64,000 bases of DNA, from NCBI GenBank assembly GCA_963810305.1, contig CAWEMY010000005.1:248001-312000 (forward strand), written 5' to 3'. Under the pieces are notes generated by a model. It saw only the letters and a list, made by a program, of their open reading frames with translations, made no database searches and was not told the DNA's origin. The stretch is from JACDCA01 sp963810305 (GTDB taxonomy: Bacteria > Acidobacteriota > Vicinamibacteria > Vicinamibacterales > 2-12-FULL-66-21). The position numbers and the translations under genes are program-made. This document shows positions 51,345 to 59,804 of this stretch, piece after piece (position 1 is the first letter of the stretch; the number at the start of each line of letters is the position of its first letter).

Positions 51345-52735
51345 CTGAAGATCCTGGCAACGATCTCGAACGGGACGACGAACCGCGCCAGCCAGAGATT
51401 GTAAAAGCCCCGAGGATAAGGAGCGACGTCTCGCAACCCGTGCATGAAGGTCTGGTACTGGACGAGCAGCAGAAACGTATGCGCCACGATGGCGCCCGAT
51501 GCGAGCGCGAGCTTCTCGACCGATGGCGACCACCGCTCGATCAACGCGGCAAGCCCCAGCGCGAATACCGGGAAGCAGCTGATGAACCGGCGCGAGCCGA
51601 ACGCCTCACCCGCCCACCAGTCGGCAACCGCGGCATTCACGTACCACGAGATCAGGACGAATGCCGCCACAGCAATGCCGGTGCGCGCCGAGTGGCGGAA
51701 CACGAACGGCAGTCCCGCCAGACACAGGACGATGATCGGCGTCCACGTCAGGAGGCCGTGCCAGTCAGACAGCAGCACCTGGACGAGCGCCGGGCTCGAC
51801 CAGCGCATGAATCCTTCTCCCTGAGGGATTGCCAGCGGACGCCCGTACAGCGTCGTCCACACCAACATCTGCGGCGCAAACACGGCGGCGGTGCTGGCAA
51901 CCGTGAGGACGCCGCGAACTGCCATTTGCGTGAACGACAGGCCGCCGCGGCGGGCGGCCAACAGGTCGATCGCCGGCACGACAAGAAGGATGGCGTCCTG
52001 CCAGCGCATCAACGCAGCGGCGCCACAGAGCGCACCAAGGGTGATGTAGCGGCGCGCGCTCTGCACGTCCCGCATGCGGATATAGGCGTACCAGAATGCG
52101 CTGACGGCCAGGAGCGATGCCGCGTGTGAATACGTCGGCGAGATCACCGAGTAATAGACAGCGCTCGAGGCCAGCCAGGTGGTGAGACACCCCCAGATGG
52201 CGGCTCGCCGGCCCACGTACTCCACGCATGCTTTGAACGTGAGCCACACACCGAATGTGGCGGCAGCCACGCCGCTCAGTCCGGCGGTGGCCTGGAAAAG
52301 TCGTCCATAGCCATCAAGCGGGTAGGCCATGCCGAGTGCGTTCAATAGAAACGTGACCGCGGCTGCGAGCAGAAACAGCGGCGCCCAGAGCAGTGCCGGG
52401 CCGACCGGCATCAAGTTGCGCACGTGACCGGTCGGTGTTTCGCGGTAGATCCACTCGGTGCCTGGTTCGCCGCCGTTCAGCCCGTACATCCGGACGTACT
52501 CGTTGCGAAAGTGCAGATCCCGATCGAAGACGGCAGACCGAAGCTGGACGTAATGATGCAGCGCATCGCCAAGGACGATGCGTCCGTTCGGCTTGGGAAA
52601 GAAGATCAGGCTGGACGCGTACGCGAAGGCGAACAGCAGGCCGACGGCGGCGATCACCTTTCCGGGAAACCGCTCTGGCAGGAGCAGCGCCTGGGTTATC
52701 AAGGTTTGCGGAATGTGAGCAGGTTCAGAAAACAC
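51341..52735 (-). CDS. Polytopic membrane protein, GT-C-like
   Basis: 464 residues, nine to ten hydrophobic helices. The N-terminal loop DALHHYVQLRSAVFDRDLHF and RNEYVRMYGLNGGEPGTEW is similar in layout to the protein at 61286-62806, as is the C-terminal WWAGEAFGSRRFISCFPVFA with the later GGLAYTPRH-like region there. It is a member of a family of bacterial GT-C-like proteins with no assigned substrate. The gene overlaps the methyltransferase start by 37 bases and the GT39-like gene by four, so they form one transcription unit. Confidence 0.7.
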   Translation of the reverse strand: MFSEPAHIPQTLITQALLLPERFPGKVIAAVGLLFAFAYASSLIFFPKPNGRIVLGDALHHYVQLRSAVFDRDLHFRNEYVRMYGLNGGEPGTEWIYRETPTGHVRNLMPVGPALLWAPLFLLAAAVTFLLNALGMAYPLDGYGRLFQATAGLSGVAAATFGVWLTFKACVEYVGRRAAIWGCLTTWLASSAVYYSVISPTYSHAASLLAVSAFWYAYIRMRDVQSARRYITLGALCGAAALMRWQDAILLVVPAIDLLAARRGGLSFTQMAVRGVLTVASTAAVFAPQMLVWTTLYGRPLAIPQGEGFMRWSSPALVQVLLSDWHGLLTWTPIIVLCLAGLPFVFRHSARTGIAVAAFVLISWYVNAAVADWWAGEAFGSRRFISCFPVFALGLAALIERWSPSVEKLALASGAIVAHTFLLLVQYQTFMHGLRDVAPYPRGFYNLWLARFVVPFEIVARIFR

Positions 52736-53409
52736 CAGCCCGGCACCGGCAGGATCGTCGTCAACAAGCGATGCAGCGGCTCGAGGGCACGCGGGTGGTT
52801 GCGGATCAGGCGAGTGAGGACCGGGATCGTCGGAAAGATGCCCCGGCGCGCCACCATCTGGAATCCGACACGCTCGCCGAGTGCGATGTAATCGCGAGCG
52901 GGCCGGTCCCCCGGGTGCTTCAACTCTGACGCGGTCCTGATCAGGCGTCCGCGCAGCAGAAACTGGATCCTCGACTGCAGGTGGGCGAGGTTCGGTATTG
53001 ACACCAGGAGCTCGCCACCGGGCTTCAGGACGCGATAGAGCTCCGACAGCGCCACCGGCTGTTCGACGAACGGGAGATGTTCGAGCACGTCGAGGCAGAG
53101 CCCGCGATCGAACGAACCTGGATCGAAAGGAAGGGCGGTGAGCAGCCCGTGCTGCACGCGGTCCGACGAGTAGAAGGCGTCAACCCCGACGATCGACAAA
53201 CGCGCGGCGTACTCGTCGACGAGCACTCCTTCGCCGCATCCCGCGTCGAGCACGCGCGTGCCGGCAGGCAGCGCGTCGAGCCACTTTCGAACAGCCGTGA
53301 GCTTCGCGATGTAGGTGGGGTAGTAGTTCCAGTCGGGATCAGGAGCCCGGTGGTAATCGCCGCGGGCGGCGTACTCGCCCTCACGTACCACCGGAGAACC
53401 AGCGCTCAT
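52699..53409 (-). CDS. SAM-dependent methyltransferase (class I)
   Basis: 236 residues. Motif I is RVLDAGCGEGVLVDEYA, motif II GVDAFYSSDRV, and the conserved central helix has CLDVLEHLPFVEQPVALSEL. The rest resembles Methyltransf_11-type enzymes found in O-antigen and lipid-glycan clusters. The likely role is methylation of a sugar or carrier end group. A TAGAAT hexamer stands exactly six bases before the ATG, so this gene may start a leaderless polycistronic mRNA that runs to the flippase. Confidence 0.9.
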   Translation of the reverse strand: MSAGSPVVREGEYAARGDYHRAPDPDWNYYPTYIAKLTAVRKWLDALPAGTRVLDAGCGEGVLVDEYAARLSIVGVDAFYSSDRVQHGLLTALPFDPGSFDRGLCLDVLEHLPFVEQPVALSELYRVLKPGGELLVSIPNLAHLQSRIQFLLRGRLIRTASELKHPGDRPARDYIALGERVGFQMVARRGIFPTIPVLTRLIRNHPRALEPLHRLLTTILPVPGWCFLNLLTFRKP

Positions 53410-53415
53410 GCGCTC

Positions 53416-53421
53416 ATTCTA
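53416..53421 (-). promoter_or_regulatory. -10 hexamer TAGAAT, leaderless layout
   Basis: TAGAAT (minus strand) ends six bases before the ATG at 53409. The same hexamer and spacing precede the HD gene at 3148. Confidence 0.5.
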
Positions 53422-53456
53422 TCGGCCTATCGACAGATCGGCCTGTCGGGGGTGCC

Positions 53457-54107
53457 TTACTCGTTCGCCCCACCACCGCCTCCCGGCGGCTTGGGTGGTC
53501 CGGGCGGCGGGAGGAATCCGGGCCGCGGGGAGGTCATCTGCGGCTGCTGCGGTTGCTGACCGGGCCCCATGGGTTGCATGGTTGCTGCATGGGTTGCGGC
53601 AACATACCCGGCTGTGGAAGCGTCGTCACAGGCATTGGCGGCTGCTGACCGGCCGGCTGGGTCGCGTCGTCGGAACTCCGGCGTCGCCATCACCGGGCGG
53701 TTCACGAACGGCTGCGGCATGCTCTGGGTCACCGGCATCGGCGAATACGCCGGGGCCTGGCTGAAAGGCAGGATCATGATGCGATCGAATGTGGAGGCAC
53801 CTGCGACCAGCTCTTTCCGTTCCGCTGCCATGAAGCCGCTGGCGGATCGCAGCACGATCTCGAGCGCCTTTTTCTCCGGCATGTCGATCAGTTCGAGACT
53901 GACTGGAGTCATCAGCTTCTCGCCGTTGACGATCTTCGTCTGGCCGATGCGCGCCCACTCGGACAGGATGCGCGATATCGGGACATCCTCGGCGATGACG
54001 GTGACGAGGCCGTTGTTGATCGTGAGTCTCAACTCCCCTGCGGACACTGGGGCGGCGAGGACGGCAAATGCAGCCACGACGAATGCGCAGCGGAAAATCT
54101 TCAGCAT
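53457..54107 (-). CDS. Secreted STN-like domain protein with Pro/Gln-rich tail
   Basis: 216 residues. A signal peptide (MLKIFRCAFVVAAFAVLAAPVSA) is followed by a small alpha/beta domain resembling secretin/TonB N-terminal (STN) domains (LRLTINNGLVTVIAEDVPIS, RILSEWARIGQTKIVNGEKL). The tail is rich in Pro, Gln and Gly. In the tail, residues about 150-175 read badly in this frame, whereas the next frame gives QQPPMPVTTLPQPGMLPQP, continuous with the Pro/Gln-rich style. Two compensating indels (near 53655 and 53580) are therefore likely. The domain may bind periplasmic partners. The gene does not overlap its neighbours. Confidence 0.7.
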   Translation of the reverse strand: MLKIFRCAFVVAAFAVLAAPVSAGELRLTINNGLVTVIAEDVPISRILSEWARIGQTKIVNGEKLMTPVSLELIDMPEKKALEIVLRSASGFMAAERKELVAGASTFDRIMILPFSQAPAYSPMPVTQSMPQPFVNRPVMATPEFRRRDPAGRSAAANACDDASTAGYVAATHAATMQPMGPGQQPQQPQMTSPRPGFLPPPGPPKPPGGGGGANE

Positions 54108-54179
54108 TTCATTGGCTCCGGGGGCTCAATAAGTATACGCCCCATTAGACGGACCGGCGATGGCTGCGGATGGGGAAAA

Positions 54180-54207
54180 GTAGGGGCGGTTCGCGAACCG
54201 CCCCTAC
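54180..54207. repeat. Palindromic repeat family A, copy 4
   Basis: A perfect 28-base palindrome around GGCGGTTCGCGAACCGCC. The TAG stop of the radical SAM gene (54204-54206) is the TAG of its edge, the same arrangement as at typA. Confidence 0.85.
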
Positions 54208-55160
54208 GTGAGCTTGGTCACCCAGAGCGGAGAATCCTTGCGCGGGAGGTCGCAGGAACGGCAGACGTCGGGTCCGCCACTCTCGAGGTGTTCGCGACGG
54301 ACGGCGCGATAAGGCTCGCCGTTCCAGATGTCCTTGATCGTCGACGTGTTCATGTCGCCGAGGACCGTATGCGCGTCGAAGTCGGCGCAGCAGAGCGATA
54401 CCCGGCCGTCCCAGAGGACGGTGAACGTCAGCCACGGCCGGTAGCACGGGTAATTGACGTCGGACTCCTGGTTCAGCGTCCCGCCCCAGTTGTGCAACTC
54501 GGTGATGTGGATCTTGTCGGCGATATTCCGCCAGTGCTCGATGAAGGCCTGCTCGTCGGCTGAGTTGTTCTGGCGGACGAACGACAGGATCAGCTTCGGC
54601 CGCTTCCTGCCGAGCTCGGCGCGAATGCGGACGATCCTCTCGATGTTCGAGATGACCTTGTCGTATTTGAGCCCGAGCCGCGTCGACTCGAACACCTCTT
54701 TGCCTGACGCATCGACGCTGATGTTGATGGCGTCGAGCCCCGCTTCGATCATGCCGCGAGCTACCTGCTCGTTGATCAGCGAGCCGTTGCTGATCATGCC
54801 GACTTCGCGAATGCCGCGTTCCTTCGCGTACCGCACCTTGTCGACAAGCTTTCGGTCGACGAACGGTTCGCCGTAGTTGTGGACGCGGACGTGAGTAATA
54901 CCGAGCTCCGCGCACTCGTCCACGACCTTCTTGAACAGGTCGAAGCTCATGATCCCCTGCTTGCGGTGCATCTCGTCGCGGGGGCAGAACACACACTTGG
55001 CGTTACAGATGTTCGTGCTCTCGATCTGGACGATTTCCGGCAGGATGGGGGACCGGTCGCGACCAGTAGCGAGCATCAGGCGGCGCACAGGCTTCGCCTG
55101 CTGGCGGAGGACGCCCTCGGCCAGTTTGCGTGCGCGGCTTCTGATGCGGAGCGTTGACAT
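54204..55160 (-). CDS. Radical SAM/SPASM enzyme
   Basis: 318 residues. VQIESTNICNAKCVFCPRDEM carries the CxxxCxxC cluster site. VRVHNYGEPFVDRKL and GMISNGSLINEQVARGMI are the SAM-binding and TIM-barrel strands, and AINISVDASGKEVFE is a typical strand-5 region. The SPASM part holds SLCCADFDAHTVLGDMNTS and CRSCDLPRK. Members oxidise or modify peptides and carbohydrates. The gene shares a TAATG overlap with the epimerase upstream, so a sugar-related substrate is likely (inference). Its stop codon is embedded in a family A palindrome. Confidence 0.9.
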   Translation of the reverse strand: MSTLRIRSRARKLAEGVLRQQAKPVRRLMLATGRDRSPILPEIVQIESTNICNAKCVFCPRDEMHRKQGIMSFDLFKKVVDECAELGITHVRVHNYGEPFVDRKLVDKVRYAKERGIREVGMISNGSLINEQVARGMIEAGLDAINISVDASGKEVFESTRLGLKYDKVISNIERIVRIRAELGRKRPKLILSFVRQNNSADEQAFIEHWRNIADKIHITELHNWGGTLNQESDVNYPCYRPWLTFTVLWDGRVSLCCADFDAHTVLGDMNTSTIKDIWNGEPYRAVRREHLESGGPDVCRSCDLPRKDSPLWVTKLT

Positions 55161-56122
55161 TAACTCTGTTGGAACGACGTAATTACTCGCGTCAGGATCT
55201 CATCGAGCTCGACCGTCGGCTTGTAGCCGATGAGCGCGCCGATCCGCCGGATATCCGGGACACGGCGCGGCATGTCTTCAAAACCCGACTCGTATGCCTG
55301 GTCGTACGGGATCCGCACGATCTCGGACGAGCTTCCAGCAAGTTCTCGGACTTTCAGCGCGAGATCTCCGATCGTTATCTCGTTGCCGTTGCCGATATTG
55401 AAGACCTGGCCTACTGCGCGGGGTTCGTTGATCAAGGCTACCATGGCGCGCACCACATCCCCCACGTAGGTGAAGCTGCGCGACTGGGTTCCGTCGCCAA
55501 ATACGGTGATCGGCTGCCCGGCCAACGCCTGCCTTACAAAGTTCGGGATCACCATTCCGTATTGACCCGTCTGCCTCGGTCCGACCGTATTGAACAGGCG
55601 GACCACGATCACGGGAAGTTTGCGCTCCTTCCAGTACGCGAGGGCGAGGAATTCATCGATGAGCTTGCTGCACGCGTATGCCCAGCGATGCTTACTCGAC
55701 GGTCCGAGCACGAGGTCCGCATCCTCGGAGAACGGCACGCTGGCGCTCTTGCCATAGACCTCGGAGGTTGACGCGATCACCACGAGTTTCTTCTTCTTGT
55801 TCGCGTGCTTGAGAACGACCTCGGTCCCATGAACGTTGGTCTCGATGGTGTGCACCGGACGTTCGACGATCAGTTTCACTCCGACCGCTGCGGCGAGGTG
55901 AACGACGACGTCGCATCGGTCGATCAGCTCGGCGAGGACCGCTTCGTTTTCGACCGTGTCGATCGTGTAGTGGAAACGCGGACGATCCTTCAGATGGATG
56001 ATGTTGTCGATCGAGCCGGTCGAGAGATTGTCGAGCACGAACACTTCGTCTCCGCGCGACAACAGCTCCTCGCAGAGATGCGATCCGACAAATCCTGCGC
56101 CGCCGGTGATCAAGACACGCAT
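55160..56122 (-). CDS. NAD-dependent sugar-nucleotide epimerase/dehydratase
   Basis: 320 residues from ATG 56122. The extended SDR fold has the coenzyme loop TGGAGFVGSHLCEELL and VFVLDNLSTGS, with ASTSEVYGKS and the active-site Tyr-Lys in WAYACSKLIDEF. RLFNTVGPRQTGQYGMVIPN is substrate-side and resembles UDP-glucuronate decarboxylase/4-epimerase-type members. It would make an activated sugar for the surrounding glycosyltransferases; the exact sugar is not determinable. It overlaps the radical SAM start and lies three bases after the stop of the upstream GT-B-like gene. Confidence 0.92.
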   Translation of the reverse strand: MRVLITGGAGFVGSHLCEELLSRGDEVFVLDNLSTGSIDNIIHLKDRPRFHYTIDTVENEAVLAELIDRCDVVVHLAAAVGVKLIVERPVHTIETNVHGTEVVLKHANKKKKLVVIASTSEVYGKSASVPFSEDADLVLGPSSKHRWAYACSKLIDEFLALAYWKERKLPVIVVRLFNTVGPRQTGQYGMVIPNFVRQALAGQPITVFGDGTQSRSFTYVGDVVRAMVALINEPRAVGQVFNIGNGNEITIGDLALKVRELAGSSSEIVRIPYDQAYESGFEDMPRRVPDIRRIGALIGYKPTVELDEILTRVITSFQQS

Positions 56123-56125
56123 CAA

Positions 56126-57976
56126 TCAGTCTTCCTTGGTCTCACGGGCAGGGTTCCCTGGCCTCATGGGCGTCAACTCCAGGATTGCCTCCGCCGTGCG
56201 CACCGCCGCCCTGCCATCAGAGCTCATCGCGTGGGCGCCGAGGACCTCCCTACGCGCCGCTTCCAGCTGTGACCTGAATCCTTCATCATACAGGACGCGG
56301 CGGAGCTGATCACCGATCTCTTCACTGGTCTTCGCGCCGGCAAGCGCACCGGCATCGACGAACGGCGAGAGATTGTTTGGCAGCCCGATCACCAGCGCCG
56401 GAACTCCCGCGACCGCCGCGTCGAGCGCAACGGTGGAATTCACCGTGATCACCGCGCGGCTGGCCGCAAGCAACGGCGCCAGCGCACTGTCGGCAGGCAG
56501 CACTGTGACACCGGGCTGGCTCGCCACGCGCTCATACGCGTCGGAAGTTTCGGCGGGATGCGGCTTGATCACCAGTCTCACGCCGGGTATCGAGGTCGCC
56601 GCCGCCACCAGGTCGGGCAGGACATGTCTGGCCTCCTTCTCCTTCGTTGTCACCAGCACAATCAGTTCGTCGTCACCCGCGCCGGCCAGCGTCCGCGCGC
56701 GCTCGAGATCGGCGGGGCCGAGCTCGGACAGTCGGGCGATGAGCATGTCGAGCCGGGGGCTGCCAGTGACTTTCAACGAGGCTTCGGGCAGTCGGCCGTG
56801 CTCACGGAGGTGGCTCGCCGCGTACTCGTCGAAGAGGAGGGTGATCGTTGGTGCCGGGAAGCCCGGATCCCCACGACTGCCGCGTTCGATCTCGTCCGCC
56901 TCGTGACGGTAATTCAGCCACTGGCGGTAGATGAATCCGTGCTGGAGGCCCGCCGACGGGATGCCGCGGCGTCTGGACTCCAGGATCAACGCGCGGCCCC
57001 AGCCGCCGGCTTCGGCGTAGGTGAGTACGCTCGACGGTCGCAGCGTATCGAGCGCGGCGGCCGCTTCGTCCATCGCACGGGCTGACCACGGCCACTGCAG
57101 AAAGACCACTCCCGCGAGTTGCTCGCGGACGATCGGCCAGCAGTCTATGCCGTCGATCACCGCCGCGCTGCGCAGATCCTCACTGTCACACAGGGCGCGA
57201 AAATTGACGGCGCGATTGCGCCAGACGTCCTGCGCGTCGCGGAGGAGATGCCACGGCGCGTATCGTTCGATGGCGACGACCTTGTCGCTGGCTGTCGAGC
57301 CGAGCGCCCGCGCCCAATGGCGCGCTCGGAAGTTCACCGGCGGACCGACGCCGACATACTGCACGCCTTCAGCGCCGCAGCGTTCCTCGATGGCGCGAAG
57401 AACAGGCCCGATGTACGACTCGGCACTGCCGTCCTCGCCACCCGAACGCCAGAATGCCCGATGGATGAAAGCGGCGACGGTGGGCGAGTGACCTTCGCTC
57501 TCGGTGCCAGCGCGCAATCGCGACGCCCGCGCAGCCAGGACGAGCGTTCGCGCCCGCCAGCGGATCCGGCGCAGTCGAGCATCCCATTCACCTTCCGCGA
57601 CGCCGCCGTCCGCGCTCAGCCCCGACGCCTTCGCGACGAGCGTCACGACGTGTCGCACGACCACGGAGCCGCTCGTGACCTCGAGCCGCGACGGCTGCTC
57701 CTTCGCAAGGAGCGCGCGCGTCGCCGCGATCGCGCGGTGGATGTCGACGAGAGCGCGCTCCTTGTGGAGGTAAATCTCAGTGAACCACCACAGGGAATCT
57801 CCACGTACCGTGAACCGCTGCCGAAAGCCCCGTCCCTCGACCTTGGCGTGACGCAGGTTCTTGATCCACGCATGCGCGTCGCGGTGTGCGGCCTCTTCGT
57901 CTCTGGGATCGAGATACGCGTCGAGCGCCACCGTGCGCTGGCTGGTCGTCGTGATGTTGACCGTCCCGGCGATCAT
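56126..57976 (-). CDS. GT-B-like surface polysaccharide synthesis protein
   Basis: 616 residues from ATG 57976 (a GTG 33 bases upstream is also possible). The N-terminal half is unfamiliar: HAWIKNLRHAKVEGRGFRQR and Arg-rich helices. The C-terminal half (about 300-610) resembles capsule/CDP-glycerol-transferase-like GT-B domains, with YAEAGGWGRALILESRRRGI, GLQHGFIYRQWLNY, VKPHPAETSDAYERVASQ and TVNSTVALDAAVAGVPALV. It probably links sugars or polyol phosphates to a carrier. The frame stays open upstream to 58285, but that part is family C repeat sequence and the shifted tail of the GT9 gene. Confidence 0.75.
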   Translation of the reverse strand: MIAGTVNITTTSQRTVALDAYLDPRDEEAAHRDAHAWIKNLRHAKVEGRGFRQRFTVRGDSLWWFTEIYLHKERALVDIHRAIAATRALLAKEQPSRLEVTSGSVVVRHVVTLVAKASGLSADGGVAEGEWDARLRRIRWRARTLVLAARASRLRAGTESEGHSPTVAAFIHRAFWRSGGEDGSAESYIGPVLRAIEERCGAEGVQYVGVGPPVNFRARHWARALGSTASDKVVAIERYAPWHLLRDAQDVWRNRAVNFRALCDSEDLRSAAVIDGIDCWPIVREQLAGVVFLQWPWSARAMDEAAAALDTLRPSSVLTYAEAGGWGRALILESRRRGIPSAGLQHGFIYRQWLNYRHEADEIERGSRGDPGFPAPTITLLFDEYAASHLREHGRLPEASLKVTGSPRLDMLIARLSELGPADLERARTLAGAGDDELIVLVTTKEKEARHVLPDLVAAATSIPGVRLVIKPHPAETSDAYERVASQPGVTVLPADSALAPLLAASRAVITVNSTVALDAAVAGVPALVIGLPNNLSPFVDAGALAGAKTSEEIGDQLRRVLYDEGFRSQLEAARREVLGAHAMSSDGRAAVRTAEAILELTPMRPGNPARETKED

Positions 57977-59213
57977 GCGGAGGCGTCCCGAGTGTCTGGC
58001 TGGTCTCACCTTCGCCAAGCCAACGGCGCGCAGTTCCACCTTCGCCAGGGTTACGGTGGGCAAGCTGGTCAAGGATCGCCGTCGCCGCTCGTAGACACGG
58101 TCGGAGGACACCAGCGCAAGGCAGTCGGGAGTGATCGCCCTGACACCGTTCCGGAGGCAGGCGGATACGGTTGCATGGTGCACAGGGCAGATCGACTCGC
58201 ACGACACGGTCGAGAGGGCCGCGAGGCGCATACCGCCGTGGATCCGACGGGCCGAACACCGCCACGATCGGTGTTCCGACGGCATGTGCGAGGTGCATCG
58301 GTCCGGTATCCCCGGTGACGAGCAGGTCCGATTGCGCGAGAAGCGCGGCGAGGGTGAGGAGGTCGACGCTATCCGTCACGTCGATCACGCCGGACGACGG
58401 AAGCAATGACTTGACTTGCGCGACAAGCGGCCGGTCGGCTGTCGATCCGGTCAGGAGAATTGTGGCCCGGCGACTGGCGGCCAGCTTCCGGGCGACCTCG
58501 CCGAATCGCTGCGGGTCCCACTGCTTCACCGGGCGTCCGCCGCTGACGTGCATCGCCACGACTGGACGAACCGCGGCGCCGATGATCGCCTGTGCTTGCC
58601 GCCGATGCTCCTCCGGGATGACGAGAAGTGGTCCGACGTCCTCGGTGAGTGGCGCCTCGAAAACCGCGGCTGCAAGGCGTCGCGCGTTGTCGCTCGTGTG
58701 CGACCCGGGATCGTAATCGAGGGCCTGATCGAGGACGGGACCTCCACCGGCGCTGGCGTAGCCGGCCGTCCAGCGAGGTCGGGCCGCCGCAAGAAGCAGG
58801 TTGCTCCGGATATCCGGCTCGAAGTTGATGCCGAGATCGTACCGCCGATGCCGCCAGCTCGCGGCACGCTGAAGCATCGCTCGCGGATCCAGCCCGGTGC
58901 CGTTACGCGCAAGCCAGCGCGCGTCGAGCGTCTCGATGCCGTCGACGTATGGGATCGCCCGCGCGAGCTCCTCGTTCCAGCTGCCGACCACGAGATCGAT
59001 CCGTGCCGCCGGCGCATGCCGGCGAACCGCCGCGATTCCGGGGAGCGCCATCAGCAGGTCGCCGATCCGCTCGAGACGAAGCAGCAGAATCCGTTGCGGC
59101 ACGGGCGGCTTCTGTCGGCGACGGAACGGGCGAACGATCGCCGCCGCCGCCGAGAGTAACGCATCGGCCGCCGAGACAAGCGTCCGCTCACGCTGGTCGT
59201 AAATCTGTAGCAA
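57777..59213 (-). CDS. GT9 heptosyltransferase-like, tail disrupted
   Basis: The frame from TTG 59213 has 478 codons, but only about the first 385 look native. Family motifs are LLLRLERIGDLLMALPGIAA, VVAMHVSGGRPVKQWDP, TGDTGPMHLAHAVGTPIVAV and CAPCNRIRLPPERC. Near 58126 the native frame is one base off (ITPDCLALVSSDRVYER), then returns at about 58086 (ATAILDQLAHRNP), implying two compensating indels. Two family C palindromes (58007-58064) follow and the expected stop is lost, so the frame runs 200 bases into the next gene. GT9 enzymes add heptose or related sugars to lipopolysaccharide core. Confidence 0.82.
   Translation of the reverse strand: MLQIYDQRERTLVSAADALLSAAAAIVRPFRRRQKPPVPQRILLLRLERIGDLLMALPGIAAVRRHAPAARIDLVVGSWNEELARAIPYVDGIETLDARWLARNGTGLDPRAMLQRAASWRHRRYDLGINFEPDIRSNLLLAAARPRWTAGYASAGGGPVLDQALDYDPGSHTSDNARRLAAAVFEAPLTEDVGPLLVIPEEHRRQAQAIIGAAVRPVVAMHVSGGRPVKQWDPQRFGEVARKLAASRRATILLTGSTADRPLVAQVKSLLPSSGVIDVTDSVDLLTLAALLAQSDLLVTGDTGPMHLAHAVGTPIVAVFGPSDPRRYAPRGPLDRVVRVDLPCAPCNRIRLPPERCQGDHSRLPCAGVLRPCLRAATAILDQLAHRNPGEGGTARRWLGEGETSQTLGTPPHDRRDGQHHDDQPAHGGARRVSRSQRRRGRTPRRACVDQEPASRQGRGTGLSAAVHGTWRFPVVVH
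58007..58064. repeat. Palindromic repeat family C, tandem copies 3 and 4
   Basis: CACCTTCGCCAAGCCAACGG (58007-58033, continuing cgcgcag) and CACCTTCGCCAGGGTTACGG (58037-58064, continuing tgggcaag). In the plus-strand sense the second copy encodes LRQGYGGQ-like peptides. They lie between the end of the GT9 gene and the start of the GT-B gene. Confidence 0.75.
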
Positions 59214-59435
59214 GAAGAGGTGCTCAGTACTTAGTATCCCATTTCGGAATTACGGGTGACGTATTCCTGTCATATGGTCCGCCGCAGCGCGGTGCCGCCG
59301 ATATCGCTCGACGCTCAGGGACCGGTGTGGCGCGGCCGGCGCCGGATCATGTCGTCGCTCACGCGCTCGGATACGTGGTCTTCTCATCCGCGGAGATCAC
59401 GTAGTCTCCGCTGACAATTCCGTCCGGCAGGCTAA
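59214..59435. other. Intergenic spacer without recognised genes
   Basis: The spacer lies between the divergently placed GT9 gene and the TonB-receptor remnant. It contains AT-richer TACTAAGTACT near 59230 but no clear promoter pair, no hairpin and no coding frame with family features. It may be residual sequence of the degraded receptor gene. Confidence 0.4.
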
Positions 59436-59804
59436 CATCCACACGTTGAGAACGCCAGCGGCGGCATCGACGGTGAACTGCTCCCGCTCGCCTCCAGCAA
59501 CGCGCGCTTCAACGACACGTTCAATTCACTCGATCTCCGGCTCTCGCGAACGTTTCCCATTGGCCGACTCCGCATTGACGGTCTCGTGGAGATGTTCAAC
59601 GTCTTCAACGTCACCAACATTCTCGGGACGTCAACCGTGAACTACTCCGGCTTCGCCAACGCGCTGGTCCGCGATTCTAACGATCCAAGGAATCCCGGAT
59701 ACCTCCGCGCGTCGCAGTTCGGGACGCCAGTGAGCACAGCCGGCAGTGTGTTCGGCTCAGGTGGCCCGTTCGCCTTACAGCTTGGCGTCCGTGTCCGCTT
59801 CTAA
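59436..59804 (+). pseudogene. C-terminal remnant of a TonB-dependent receptor
   Basis: About 122 codons open from 59436 (stop at 59433 upstream). The sequence GIDGELLPLASSNARFNDTF, LDLRLSRTFPIGRLRIDGLV, then EMFNVFNVTNILGTSTVNYS is the last barrel strands of the large outer-membrane receptors common in Acidobacteriota-like genomes. It ends in LQLGVRVRF with the terminal Phe needed by the BAM complex. No plug domain or earlier strands precede it, and no start codon with a ribosome site is seen, so it is a fragment. It overlaps the next gene start. Confidence 0.75.

Noticed and set aside
48390..51533. A 1047-residue glycosyltransferase-radical SAM fusion
   Set aside because: A single extra base near 49742 hides the natural stop of the membrane protein; the radical SAM gene has its own ATG at 49628.
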